DNA of 64,000 nt, taken from the NCBI GenBank assembly GCA_022826005.1, contig JAJDVT010000104.1:1-64000 (forward strand). Reading direction: 5' to 3'. Shown here one piece after another: positions 56,963-64,000 of the stretch (positions are counted from its first letter, which is position 1; each line of letters begins with the position of its first letter). The translations under genes were made by a program, and so were the position numbers. This DNA comes from Gemmatimonadota bacterium. Lineage in GTDB: Bacteria > Gemmatimonadota > Gemmatimonadetes > Longimicrobiales > Gaopeijiaceae. The notes under the pieces are model-generated. The model was not told where the DNA came from. It made no database searches and saw nothing but the letters and a program-made list of their open reading frames with translations.

Positions 56963-58072
56963 ATGCCATTGTCCTTGATCCACCGACTCCGCGCGGCGGT
57001 CGTCGCCACCCTGGCCTGCACGGCGGGGGCCTGCGCCGCACCCGATGACACCAGCAGCAATGGCGCGAGCCCGGACCCGGCGGGCACGCCGCAGCTGGTC
57101 CATCCGTCCGAGACGCGCTTCGGCGAGATGAGACAGCTGACCTTCGCGGGCGAGAACGCGGAGGCCTATTGGAGCGACGACGGGTCCCGGCTGATCTTCC
57201 AGTCCACCCCGACGCCCGGGGAGGGCTGCGACCAGATCTACACGCTCGACCCCGAGACCGGCGCCACCGAGCTCGTCAGCACCGGCGAAGGTCGCACGAC
57301 CTGCTCGTACTTCTATCCGGGCGGAGACCGCATCCTCTACTCCTCCACCCACCACTTCGACACGGCCTGCCCCGCCGCGCCAGACTTCTCCCAGGGGTAC
57401 GTCTGGGCGGTCTATCCCAGCTTCGACATCTTCGCGGCCGACGCGGACGGCTCCAATCTCCGCCAGCTCACCACCTCGGTCGGCTACGATGCCGAAGCCA
57501 CCTTCTCCCCGACGGGGCATCGGATCATCTTCACCTCCTTGCGCGACGGCGATCTCGACCTGTACTCCATGCTCCCCGACGGCTCCGATGTGCAGCGCGT
57601 CACCAGCCGCCTCGGCTATGATGGCGGCGCCTTCTACAGCCCCGACGGCACGAAGATCGTCTGGCGCGCCCACTACCCCGAGACCGGGGAGGAGCGCGAG
57701 GACTACCTGTCACTCCTGGACGAGGGGCTGATCCGGCCCTCCGCGCTCGACATCTACGTGGCCGACGCGGACGGGTCCAACCCGCGCCAGCTCACAGACA
57801 ACGGCGCGGCCAACTTTGCCCCGTACTGGCACCCCTCCGGCGAGAAGATCATCTTCTCGTCGAACATGCACGACCCCCAGGGCCGGGACTTTGAACTCTA
57901 CCTCATCAACGTGGACGGCTCCGGCCTGGAGCGCGTCACCTGGTCAGAGGGCTTCGACGGCTTCCCCGTCTTCCACCCGGACGGCACGAAGCTGGTCTTC
58001 GGGTCGAACCGCAACATGTCGCACGAGGGCAACACGAATCTGTTCCTGGTGGAGTGGTTGGAGGGGAATTGA
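56963..58072 (+). CDS. TolB-like PD40 beta-propeller lipoprotein
   Basis: 369 aa; signal ends LACTAGACAAP (lipobox AGAC). Several WD40-like PD40 repeats: YWSDDGSRLIFQS, FSPTGHRIIFTSLRDGDLDL, YSPDGTKIVWRA, WHPSGEKIIFSSN, FHPDGTKLVFGSN, each with the ADADGSNxRQLT linker of TolB. It would be a six-bladed propeller at the membrane. Such orphan propellers bind proteins or glycans in the periplasm; no Tol-Pal gene is near. Confidence 0.85.
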   Translation: MPLSLIHRLRAAVVATLACTAGACAAPDDTSSNGASPDPAGTPQLVHPSETRFGEMRQLTFAGENAEAYWSDDGSRLIFQSTPTPGEGCDQIYTLDPETGATELVSTGEGRTTCSYFYPGGDRILYSSTHHFDTACPAAPDFSQGYVWAVYPSFDIFAADADGSNLRQLTTSVGYDAEATFSPTGHRIIFTSLRDGDLDLYSMLPDGSDVQRVTSRLGYDGGAFYSPDGTKIVWRAHYPETGEEREDYLSLLDEGLIRPSALDIYVADADGSNPRQLTDNGAANFAPYWHPSGEKIIFSSNMHDPQGRDFELYLINVDGSGLERVTWSEGFDGFPVFHPDGTKLVFGSNRNMSHEGNTNLFLVEWLEGN

Positions 58073-58109
58073 GGGGCGACGGAACAGTGCGTGTAATGGT
58101 TACATGACT

Positions 58110-58133
58110 AAATGTAATGTCGACATTACATTT
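58110..58133. promoter_or_regulatory. Perfect 24-bp palindrome between convergent genes
   Basis: AAATGTAATGTC is followed immediately by its exact complement GACATTACATTT. GTGTAATGGTTACATGAC at 58090-58107 carries related half sites. It ends at the last base of the NUDIX stop. AT-rich unlike its surroundings. It could be a bidirectional terminator (10-bp stem with TCGA loop) or an orphan operator. Confidence 0.7.
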
Positions 58134-58801
58134 CAGCTCGCCGCCGCCACCTCGAGCAGCCTCGTGAGGATCCGGTAGGTCAGTCCCCAGATCACCCGGC
58201 CCTCCAGGCGGATGCACGGGAATTGTCGCACCACCCCGCCGTAGGTCCACGGGTAGGTCCCCCGGTTGGCGGGGTCCAGGAGCGCTTCCACGGGGAACCA
58301 ATGAACCGACGCCACCTCCCGGCTGGCCACTCGCGCCACGGCCTCGGAATCGACCTGGAACACAAAGGGCCAGATCGAGATGGTGGGAATGCGGACGCCC
58401 AGTGGCCGCATCGCCTCGATTCGGCCGAGGAGCATGCCGCGAGCGACCAGGTCGACTCCCGTCTCCTCCATGGTCTCGCGGACGGCCGCGCCCACCAGCC
58501 CTGCATCCTCCGGATCGAGACGCCCACCCGGGAGCGCCATCTGGCCCGACCACGGATCCCGCCTGGAGCTGGCCCTCCGGATCACCAGCAGGTCGCAGTC
58601 GCCGAGCCGCGGATCCGTTGTTTCGGCCCGGCCCGGCGGACGCAGCACACCGGCCACTGCCGCGTTCTTCCGCCCCGCGTCGGGGAATGCCATCTGCGGC
58701 TCGCCGAACCGGTCCGCAAGCGTCGCCGGCAGGCGCGACAGGCGCAATTCAGCCGCTCGCCGGCTCCCCGGCGACCCCTCCGCGCCACCGCCGGGCTTCA
58801 C
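58133..58801 (-). CDS. NUDIX hydrolase, CoA pyrophosphatase (NudL-like)
   Basis: 222 aa from GTG 58801. The UPF0035-type CoA motif is SSRRDPWSGQMALPGGRLDP, directly followed by the NUDIX box core AAVRETMEETGV. This pairing is typical of NudL, which splits CoA into 4'-phosphopantetheine and 3',5'-ADP. RES IWPFVFQV and VVRQFPCIRLEGRVIWGLTY form the C-terminal half. Convergent with the PD40 gene. Confidence 0.85.
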   Translation of the reverse strand: MKPGGGAEGSPGSRRAAELRLSRLPATLADRFGEPQMAFPDAGRKNAAVAGVLRPPGRAETTDPRLGDCDLLVIRRASSRRDPWSGQMALPGGRLDPEDAGLVGAAVRETMEETGVDLVARGMLLGRIEAMRPLGVRIPTISIWPFVFQVDSEAVARVASREVASVHWFPVEALLDPANRGTYPWTYGGVVRQFPCIRLEGRVIWGLTYRILTRLLEVAAAS

Positions 58802-58844
58802 CGCGCCTCTCGCGGGGTTCCCGCGGGCCTTACCACGGACTCCC

Positions 58845-59537
58845 CTATACCCCGGCGCGATCCGGTCCCCAGATGTGCTTGTGCAACTGGGTCTGGAAGC
58901 GCACGGGAAGCCCGCTGTCGAGAATCCGCGCGGCCAGCTCCTCCAGCCCCCCCATCCCCCACACCGGCGAGATCAGCAGCGCGCCCAGCGTCCCTGCGCG
59001 AACCCGTTCATCCAACCGCCGCTCCCTGATCACGCGCTCCGCCCACTCGCAGTCGTCCAGCCCGGCAACCACGAACTTGACCTCGTCCCGGTGCGTCAGG
59101 TGGTCCAGATTCGACCAGAGGTTGCGCTGCTCCTCCCCGGAGCCCGGGCACTTCAGGTCCATGATCTTGTGCACACGCGGATCCAGCACGCCGACATCGA
59201 GCGCGCCCGACGTCTCGATCAGCACCGTGTAGCCTTCGTCGAGCAGGCGCCGGGCCAGGACCGCGGCCCCCGGCTGGACGAGCGGCTCGCCGCCGGTGAT
59301 CTCGACGAGGCGGCACTCCTTCCCCTCAACCTCCCGCATGACCTCGTCCAGGGTGAGCCTGGTCCCCCCGTGGAAGGCGTACGCGGTGTCGCACCAGACG
59401 CACCGCAGGGGACAGCCGGTGAGCCGCACGAAGGTGCAGGGAAGGCCGGCCCGGGTGGATTCCCCCTGGATGGAATGAAAGATCTCGGTCACGCGGACCG
59501 AAGTGACCTCCGCCGCCCCCGCCCGGGAACTCCTCAC
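58845..59537 (-). CDS. queE: 7-carboxy-7-deazaguanine synthase
   Basis: 230 aa from GTG 59537, overlapping the upstream gene by 4 bp. TEIFHSIQGESTRAGLPCTF starts the radical-SAM fold, and Cys42, Cys46, Cys49 (GCPLRCVWCDT) bind the 4Fe-4S cluster in a normal CxxxCxxC. ITGGEPLVQ and IMDLKCPGSGE follow. QueE makes 7-carboxy-7-deazaguanine, the precursor of queuosine. No queC, queD or queF gene lies adjacent. Confidence 0.9.
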   Translation of the reverse strand: MRSSRAGAAEVTSVRVTEIFHSIQGESTRAGLPCTFVRLTGCPLRCVWCDTAYAFHGGTRLTLDEVMREVEGKECRLVEITGGEPLVQPGAAVLARRLLDEGYTVLIETSGALDVGVLDPRVHKIMDLKCPGSGEEQRNLWSNLDHLTHRDEVKFVVAGLDDCEWAERVIRERRLDERVRAGTLGALLISPVWGMGGLEELAARILDSGLPVRFQTQLHKHIWGPDRAGV

Positions 59538-59956
59538 GCCTGGCCACCTTCCCCGCCACTGCCGCCATCCCCCCCATCCCCACCGCCACCCGCCGCCCTG
59601 GCCACCACGGCCTCGTTGAGCAGGCGCTGGACCTCGCGCAGCGTCACGGCGCCGGCCTGCGCCACCACCGCATCCCGGGAAGCCCCCCTCCACAGCAGCG
59701 GGCTCTCCACGTGGCCGACGATGCCCAGCCCGGTCTCCGCCCACCTCGGGAAGACCAGGTACCCGGCCACCGGCGCCCTCAGGTCCCCCGAACGTTCGGT
59801 CTCGATCGACACGGTGTAGGGCTGCCCGTCACACGCCTCGAAAGCGGGCGGGCGGCTGTGGACCTCCAGATAGCCCCCCAGCGTGCGGTCGTCCTCACCC
59901 TCCCCGGGTCCCGCCGGTGCACTCCCGGTCTCAGTCGACTCTCCCGCCTGGCTCAC
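59534..59956 (-). CDS. Protein of unknown function coupled to queE
   Basis: 140 aa from GTG 59956 after GGAGAGAC. LGGYLEVHSRPPAFEACDGQ then PYTVSIETERSGDLRAPVAG, YLVFPRWAETGLGIVGHVES and LREVQRLLNEAVVARAAGG, ending in a Gly/Asp-rich tail. No recognised domain. Overlap with queE (GTGA) implies co-expression, so a role near deazaguanine metabolism is possible but unproven. Confidence 0.65.
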   Translation of the reverse strand: MSQAGESTETGSAPAGPGEGEDDRTLGGYLEVHSRPPAFEACDGQPYTVSIETERSGDLRAPVAGYLVFPRWAETGLGIVGHVESPLLWRGASRDAVVAQAGAVTLREVQRLLNEAVVARAAGGGGDGGDGGSGGEGGQA

Positions 59957-60056
59957 GTGTCTCTCCACCCTCGTCTGCGGACAACTTCGCTCCCGCCGAA
60001 AGCTATACCGGCGCGCGGGCCGCGGAACACCTGTGGCGCAAAAGAGCATCGATTCG

Positions 60057-60111
60057 CCCGCGGGCCTTCCCGGCACGCCCGCGCGCCTTCCAGCACACCC
60101 GCGCGCCTTCC
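60057..60111. repeat. Three tandem 20-21-bp repeats
   Basis: CCCGCG[GC]GCCTTCC occurs at 60057, 60078 and 60098. It lies in the 320-bp gap between the gene ending at 59956 and the MDR gene. No gene is supported in the gap; the rest holds a probable promoter. Confidence 0.6.
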
Positions 60112-60279
60112 CGGCAAACACCTGCGGCCGCTCCCACACAAGTCCGCTACGTCCCAGGCACCGCCCACGTCCGCCCCCCGTCGCTATCTTCAATCACCCC
60201 TGTATCCACCATCATGGTCGGCCCCGCGTCTTTCCGGCCCCAGCACCCGCCCCCCCAACCCCCCAACAGCGAGCCCCCC

Positions 60280-61302
60280 GTGAGAGCGGCGATCTTCCAT
60301 ACCAACGGCGGCCCCGAAGTCCTCACCGTCGACGAGATGCCCACCCCCCGGCCCGGACCCGGCGAGGTGCGGATCCGCGTCGCGGCTTCCTCCATGAACC
60401 ACCTCGACCTGTGGATGCGGCGCGGACTTCCCTTCGAGATCCCGATGCCGCACATCGGCGGGTCGGACATCGCCGGAACGGTTGACGAACTGGGCCCGGG
60501 GGCCTCGTCCGACTGGCAGGGCAAGCGGGTGCTCGCGGACCCGTCGCTCAACTACGGCTGGTACCGGCTGGCGCGGCTCGCCAACACCCGCTCCGATCCC
60601 CTCGAGATCATCGGCGAGCACACCCAGGGCGGATTCGCCGAGTACGCGGTGGTGCCGGCCGCCAACCTGATGGAGATACCGGAGGGCGTCAGCGACGCGG
60701 TGGCGGCCGCGGGCGCGCTCGTCGGCGTCACGGCGTGGCGCGGGCTGATGGGGCGCGGGGGGCTCAGGCCCGGCGAGCGGGTTCTCGTCACCGGCGCCAG
60801 CGGGGGCGTCTCCACGATGGCAATCCAGTATGCGCGCGCGGCCGGGGCCGAGGTGTTCGCGATCACCTCCACGGAGGACAACGTGCGCCGGGTCCGCCAG
60901 CTCGGCGCCGACCACGTCTTCGACCGCACCGCGTGCGACTGGCCCAAGGAAGTCTACCGGGCGACGGACAAGCATGGTATCGACCTCTGCCTCGACTCGG
61001 TCGGCGAAGCGATCTGGCGCGACCTCGTCCGGGCCCTCGCCGTCGGGGGCCGCCTCGTCACCTTCGGTGCCACCACCGGCGCCACCGGCACGATCGACAT
61101 CCGCCTCCTCTTCTGGCGCCAGCTGTCGATCCTGGGGTCCACGATGGGAACGCCCGCCGAGTTCCGGCAGGCCATGAGCCTCGTCTTCGCCGGCGCCACG
61201 ACCCCTCCGATCCACAGCGTCTTGTCCCTGGACGAGGTCCGCCAGGCCCACGAACTCCTCGAAGCGGGCGGCGTGTTCGGCAAGATCGTGGTGCGTCCGT
61301 GA
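60280..61302 (+). CDS. Zinc-free MDR-family quinone-oxidoreductase-like dehydrogenase
   Basis: 340 aa from GTG 60280 (AAIFHTNGGPEVLTVDEMPT); an ATG at 60214 would add 22 Pro-rich residues. GEVRIRVAASSMNHLDLWMR and HIGGSDIAGTVDELG are the GroES-like start; VLVTGASGGVSTMAIQYARA binds NAD(P)H. No catalytic-zinc Cys-His set is seen, so it fits the quinone reductase/crotonyl-CoA-reductase-like branch. Confidence 0.85.
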   Translation: MRAAIFHTNGGPEVLTVDEMPTPRPGPGEVRIRVAASSMNHLDLWMRRGLPFEIPMPHIGGSDIAGTVDELGPGASSDWQGKRVLADPSLNYGWYRLARLANTRSDPLEIIGEHTQGGFAEYAVVPAANLMEIPEGVSDAVAAAGALVGVTAWRGLMGRGGLRPGERVLVTGASGGVSTMAIQYARAAGAEVFAITSTEDNVRRVRQLGADHVFDRTACDWPKEVYRATDKHGIDLCLDSVGEAIWRDLVRALAVGGRLVTFGATTGATGTIDIRLLFWRQLSILGSTMGTPAEFRQAMSLVFAGATTPPIHSVLSLDEVRQAHELLEAGGVFGKIVVRP

Positions 61303-61372
61303 CCCGGGCGTCGCTTGAGGGGGCGAGCCGCCACCGTCACGCGAACCGTCCCCCGGGAACAGGAGCCGTCCC

Positions 61373-61711
61373 TTGAGAATCCGCGACGCGCAGGAGCGGG
61401 TGGACCGCTGGATCAGCAGGTTCGAGGAGGGCTACTGGCCCCCGCTGGCAATCCTCGCGCGCCTGATGGAGGAGGTGGGCGAGCTGTCGCGCGAGGTCAA
61501 CCACCGCTTCGGTTCGAAGCCCAAGCGGGGCGACGAAGCCCCCGCCGAGCTGGAACTCGAGATCGCCGACATACTCTTCGTGCTGATCTCGCTGGCCAAC
61601 CAGCAGGGGATCGACCTCGAGGCCGCCTTCGATCGCGCGATGGACAAATACGAAGAGCGCGATGCGGGACGCTGGACACCACGGACCACGCCGGCTGGCA
61701 GCGAGCAGTGA
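61373..61711 (+). CDS. MazG-type nucleotide pyrophosphohydrolase
   Basis: 112 aa from TTG 61373, after AGGAG. Four-helix MazG core: LARLMEEVGELSREVNH (EExxE) and LELEIADILFVLISLAN (ExxD), the metal-binding residues that hydrolyse NTPs to NMP and pyrophosphate. Housekeeping by removal of abnormal nucleotides is the usual role. Confidence 0.87.
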   Translation: MRIRDAQERVDRWISRFEEGYWPPLAILARLMEEVGELSREVNHRFGSKPKRGDEAPAELELEIADILFVLISLANQQGIDLEAAFDRAMDKYEERDAGRWTPRTTPAGSEQ

Positions 61712-61805
61712 CGCCGGCGAAGCTGGCCGGGCCTGGTCGACCGCGGCGCACCCCCCTTCGTCGCGCCCTGCCAGCCCGGCGCCTCGCCGCTCCCGGTGCT
61801 CGCGG

Positions 61806-61826
61806 GGCTTTATCCACGGACTGCTA
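61806..61826. repeat. 21-bp dispersed repeat, copy B
   Basis: Exact match to 23604-23624 (core TTTATCCACGGACTGC). It lies 33 bp before the sigma-factor ATG, in the gap after mazG. Confidence 0.75.
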
Positions 61827-61858
61827 ACGCTCCACCCCATTCGCCTGTCATCCTCAAT

Positions 61859-62419
61859 ATGGAGCGTAGCGATACCGACGGGGTGCTGGTCGCCCGGGTT
61901 CGCCGCGGCGACAGCCGTGCCTTCGACCAGCTGGTCCGGCGGCACCTGCGAACGGCCCACGCTGTGGCGAGGTCGAAGCTGGACAACCCCGCCGACGCGG
62001 ACGACGTGGTACAGGATGCATTCATCAAGGCGCTGCAGCGGATCGACAACTGCCGCAACCCGGAGGGGTTCCGGGGCTGGCTGCTCGTCATCGTCCGCAA
62101 CACCGCCCACAACTACAGGGAACGTGAAAGGCTCAGAACGGCGGCGCCGCTCGAGAAGGCGGCCTCGGCGGCTTCAGGGGACGACCCCCTGGCCGATGTC
62201 GCGAACGCGGAACTGCGCTGCCGCCTGAGCGAAGCAATGGAGAACCTCACGGAATTGCAGAGAAAGGTGCTCGTCCTCTATGACCTCGAAGGCTGGAAGC
62301 ACGGCGAAATCGCCCGCGAACTCGGGATTTCCGCGGGGTCTTCGCGAGTGCACCTTCATGTCGCCCGCAGGTCGATGCGGCGACTTCTTGGCGGCCGACT
62401 CGCGCTGGAGAATGTGTGA
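61859..62419 (+). CDS. ECF-type RNA polymerase sigma factor
   Basis: 186 aa from ATG 61859. Region 2: FDQLVRRHLRTAHAVARSKL and DADDVVQDAFIKALQRI; region 4: LTELQRKVLVLYDLEGWKHG and EIARELGISAGSSRVHLHVA. It heads a three-gene unit with a membrane protein and a Spy-like protein, typical of envelope-stress circuits. Confidence 0.9.
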   Translation: MERSDTDGVLVARVRRGDSRAFDQLVRRHLRTAHAVARSKLDNPADADDVVQDAFIKALQRIDNCRNPEGFRGWLLVIVRNTAHNYRERERLRTAAPLEKAASAASGDDPLADVANAELRCRLSEAMENLTELQRKVLVLYDLEGWKHGEIARELGISAGSSRVHLHVARRSMRRLLGGRLALENV

Positions 62420-62422
62420 CAG

Positions 62423-62797
62423 ATGAAGAGACCCCAATCTTCAGGTACGGATGCCGACCCGAAAGTCTTCAATCTCGATCCCGAGGTGCATCCGTCCCGC
62501 TGGGAAGCGCTCGTGGCCGGGATCATGGAGCGCGCCGGGCCGATTCTGGAAGCGCGCCGGCAGCGGACCCTGGCGGGAACGCTGTCGGGGTGGCGGCGGC
62601 CCGTGCTGGCCAGTGCGGCGGGACTCGCGGCGGCCGCGGTCGCGGTGCTGATCCTGCTGCCCGGTGAGGACAGCGCTCGGGTGGAGGTCTCGCTGGCTGA
62701 GGTGGTGATGCCCTGGTCCGTGGCGGCCTGGATCGACGGCGGTGACGCCCCCACGGCCATCGACCTGGTTGACGCCGTCGAGGAGTACGTTCCATGA
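62423..62797 (+). CDS. Single-pass membrane protein, probable anti-sigma factor
   Basis: 124 aa starting 3 nt after the sigma gene. Residues 1-55 are cytoplasmic with a helical stretch (PSRWEALVAGIMERAGPILE), residues 60-80 form a TM helix (LASAAGLAAAAVAVLILL), the rest is outside. No HxxxCxxC zinc motif of zf-HC2 anti-sigmas is seen, so the role comes from position. Overlaps the next gene by 4 bp. Confidence 0.6.
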   Translation: MKRPQSSGTDADPKVFNLDPEVHPSRWEALVAGIMERAGPILEARRQRTLAGTLSGWRRPVLASAAGLAAAAVAVLILLPGEDSARVEVSLAEVVMPWSVAAWIDGGDAPTAIDLVDAVEEYVP

Positions 62798-63288
62798 GCC
62801 GCCGGTTCGCCGCGATCGCCCTGCTTTCCGCCGTGTTCCTGGCCGGTGTGGCCGCGTCCCTGGGCACACTGCGCATCGTCGAACACCGGGCTGATTCCGA
62901 ACGGCCGGCCGTCTTCCGTCCGGACACCCGGGACCGGCGTCCGCCCCGCGCATCGGAAGAGCGCCCGCAGGGGAGGGACGATTCAAGGCGCTGGACGGAC
63001 TTGACGCGTCTGCTCGTATCCGAGCGGCTGGTCAGGGCACTTGATCTGACGGAAGAACAGGTGAGCGGGATCAACCTTGCGCTCGACAGAAACCAGGAGG
63101 ACGCGCAAGCCTTCTGGGCCGATGTTCTGCCGGTGCTCCAGGCCCAGCGCGACTCGCTGGAAGCCGAGATCGGCCGCATCCTCACCCCTGAGCAGCAGGA
63201 GAGGTTCTCGAGGATTCTCAGCATGGACCGGGACCGTGTCCTGCGGAGCCGGGATTCGCGCCGGTCCCGGGATTCCGGACCGCGGTAG
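62794..63288 (+). CDS. Spy/CpxP-like periplasmic protein
   Basis: 164 aa from ATG 62794. N-terminal signal anchor (FAAIALLSAVFLAGVAASLG), then a charged segment and the LTxxQ helical repeats (LDLTEEQVSGINLALDR and ILTPEQQERFSRILSMDRD) of the Spy/CpxP/heavy-metal-sensor family. Homologues chaperone periplasmic proteins or repress stress sensors; here it is likely the sensory or feedback part of the sigma unit. Confidence 0.75.
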   Translation: MSRRFAAIALLSAVFLAGVAASLGTLRIVEHRADSERPAVFRPDTRDRRPPRASEERPQGRDDSRRWTDLTRLLVSERLVRALDLTEEQVSGINLALDRNQEDAQAFWADVLPVLQAQRDSLEAEIGRILTPEQQERFSRILSMDRDRVLRSRDSRRSRDSGPR

Positions 63289-63351
63289 CCGGTCAGAGCG
63301 CAACCCGCACGGCTTGCCTTCAGACGGTTTCAAGCCATCTTTGTGACCGTC

Positions 63352-64000
63352 ATGAAGCGTATTCTCGTCACCGGTGCCGCCGGCCAGATCGGGACCGAAC
63401 TCACCGCAAGCCTTGTCGCCCGCTATGGGCCCGGCAGAGTCCTCGCAACCGACATCCGCGACCCCGCCCTGTGGGGGTCGCACTGCGCGGCCGAGCAGCT
63501 GGACTGCCTCGACATCGACGCGCTGCGGAACACGGTCGCCCGCTTCGGCGCCACCGCGATCCACCACCTTGCCGCGATCCTCTCGGCGACGGCGGAGGCC
63601 GACCCGGTGCGCGCGTACCGCATCAACATGAACGGGCTGGTGAACGTCCTGGAGGTCGCGGCGGAGACCGGGTGCCGCGTCTTCGTGCCGAGTTCGATCG
63701 CGGCGTTCGGGCCGGGGACTCCCCGCGACCCGGCGCCCCAATCCGCCCTGCAGCGCCCCACGACGATGTACGGCGTGACCAAGGTGGCCGGCGAACTTCT
63801 CTGCGACTACTTCCACAGCCGCTTCGGCGTCGACGCGCGCGGCCTGCGCTTCCCCGGGCTCATCTCCTACGCGGCGCCTCCCGGCGGCGGCACCACCGAC
63901 TACGCGATCGAGATCTTCCACGCGGCGCAGCGCGAGGGCCGCTACACCTGCTTTCTGCGCGCCGACACCCGGATGGACATGATGTACATGCCGGACGCGA
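63352..64000 (+). CDS. NAD-dependent L-threonine 3-dehydrogenase, 3' end outside window
   Basis: At least 216 aa; the frame is still open at the right edge. MKRILVTGAAGQIGTELTAS is the extended-SDR Rossmann start; TMYGVTKVAGELLCDYF has the catalytic Tyr and Lys, and GLRFPGLISYAAPPGGGTTD with TCFLRADTRMDMMYMPDA is diagnostic of the short-chain TDH branch that oxidises threonine to 2-amino-3-oxobutyrate. Usually paired with glycine C-acetyltransferase, which may lie beyond the window. Confidence 0.88.
   Translation, partial: MKRILVTGAAGQIGTELTASLVARYGPGRVLATDIRDPALWGSHCAAEQLDCLDIDALRNTVARFGATAIHHLAAILSATAEADPVRAYRINMNGLVNVLEVAAETGCRVFVPSSIAAFGPGTPRDPAPQSALQRPTTMYGVTKVAGELLCDYFHSRFGVDARGLRFPGLISYAAPPGGGTTDYAIEIFHAAQREGRYTCFLRADTRMDMMYMPDA

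Overview
The window is 64 kb of high-GC bacterial chromosome with tight gene packing, frequent GTG and TTG starts, and many 4-bp stop/start overlaps. The gene set (PIG-L deacetylase with C-terminal amidotransferase-like domain, short-chain L-threonine dehydrogenase, an ECF sigma unit with a Spy-like protein, a TonB-plug-like exported protein, a partial Paa epoxidase cluster) fits a Gemmatimonadota-like heterotroph. No rRNA or phylogenetic marker was compared, so this assignment is inference. A host-associated (for example sponge-associated) lifestyle would fit the large ankyrin load but is not shown by the sequence.

Positions 1-19540 hold the most unusual region: a same-strand tandem array of giant exported ankyrin-repeat paralogues. 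One is cut by the left window edge, one is interrupted by an in-frame amber codon (3830-3832), four are intact (1147-1217 aa), and the array ends in an eroded start of a further copy (19453-19539). Each complete protein has a signal peptide or lipobox and about 30 ankyrin repeats arranged in four blocks. Each block opens with a variant repeat carrying a fixed Cys pair (usually C-x19-C), which I read as a disulfide-stapled ankyrin repeat. Copies are joined by a nearly invariant 40-45 bp junction element. Where the upstream gene ends early, the element is bridged by a mini-ORF with ATGA overlaps at both ends. Just beyond the array (19537-19711) lie degenerate G-rich tandem repeats and three palindromes whose centres are exactly 41 bp apart.

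Positions 19.9-29.4 kb are an accessory zone: a diheme QhpA-like protein without partner subunits, a WxWx[IV]P flavin halogenase-like enzyme, two Phd/VapC toxin-antitoxin loci with matching promoter/operator design, an overlapping ArsR-VOC-NTF2 unit, tRNA-Glu(CTC) and tRNA-Val(CAC), a decayed hipA, an exported pilin-like protein, an Xre regulator, and a fossil copy of the neighbouring aconitase 3' end.

Positions 29.7-64 kb are mostly metabolic. In order: a swivel-first (AcnB-order) aconitase and a sodium:neurotransmitter-type symporter; a BMP-type nucleoside ABC importer operon (33500-38243); an outer-membrane transporter-like protein behind a 28-bp tandem repeat; PIG-L deacetylase; 6-phosphofructokinase; a phenylacetyl-CoA epoxidase cluster in which PaaD is split into DUF59 and zinc-ribbon genes; a PLP decarboxylase; CPBP protease, MOSC protein and a type IIA topoisomerase A subunit lacking a GyrA box; saccharopine-dehydrogenase-like, PD40 and NUDIX proteins; queE; an MDR oxidoreductase and MazG; the ECF sigma operon; and L-threonine 3-dehydrogenase cut by the right edge.
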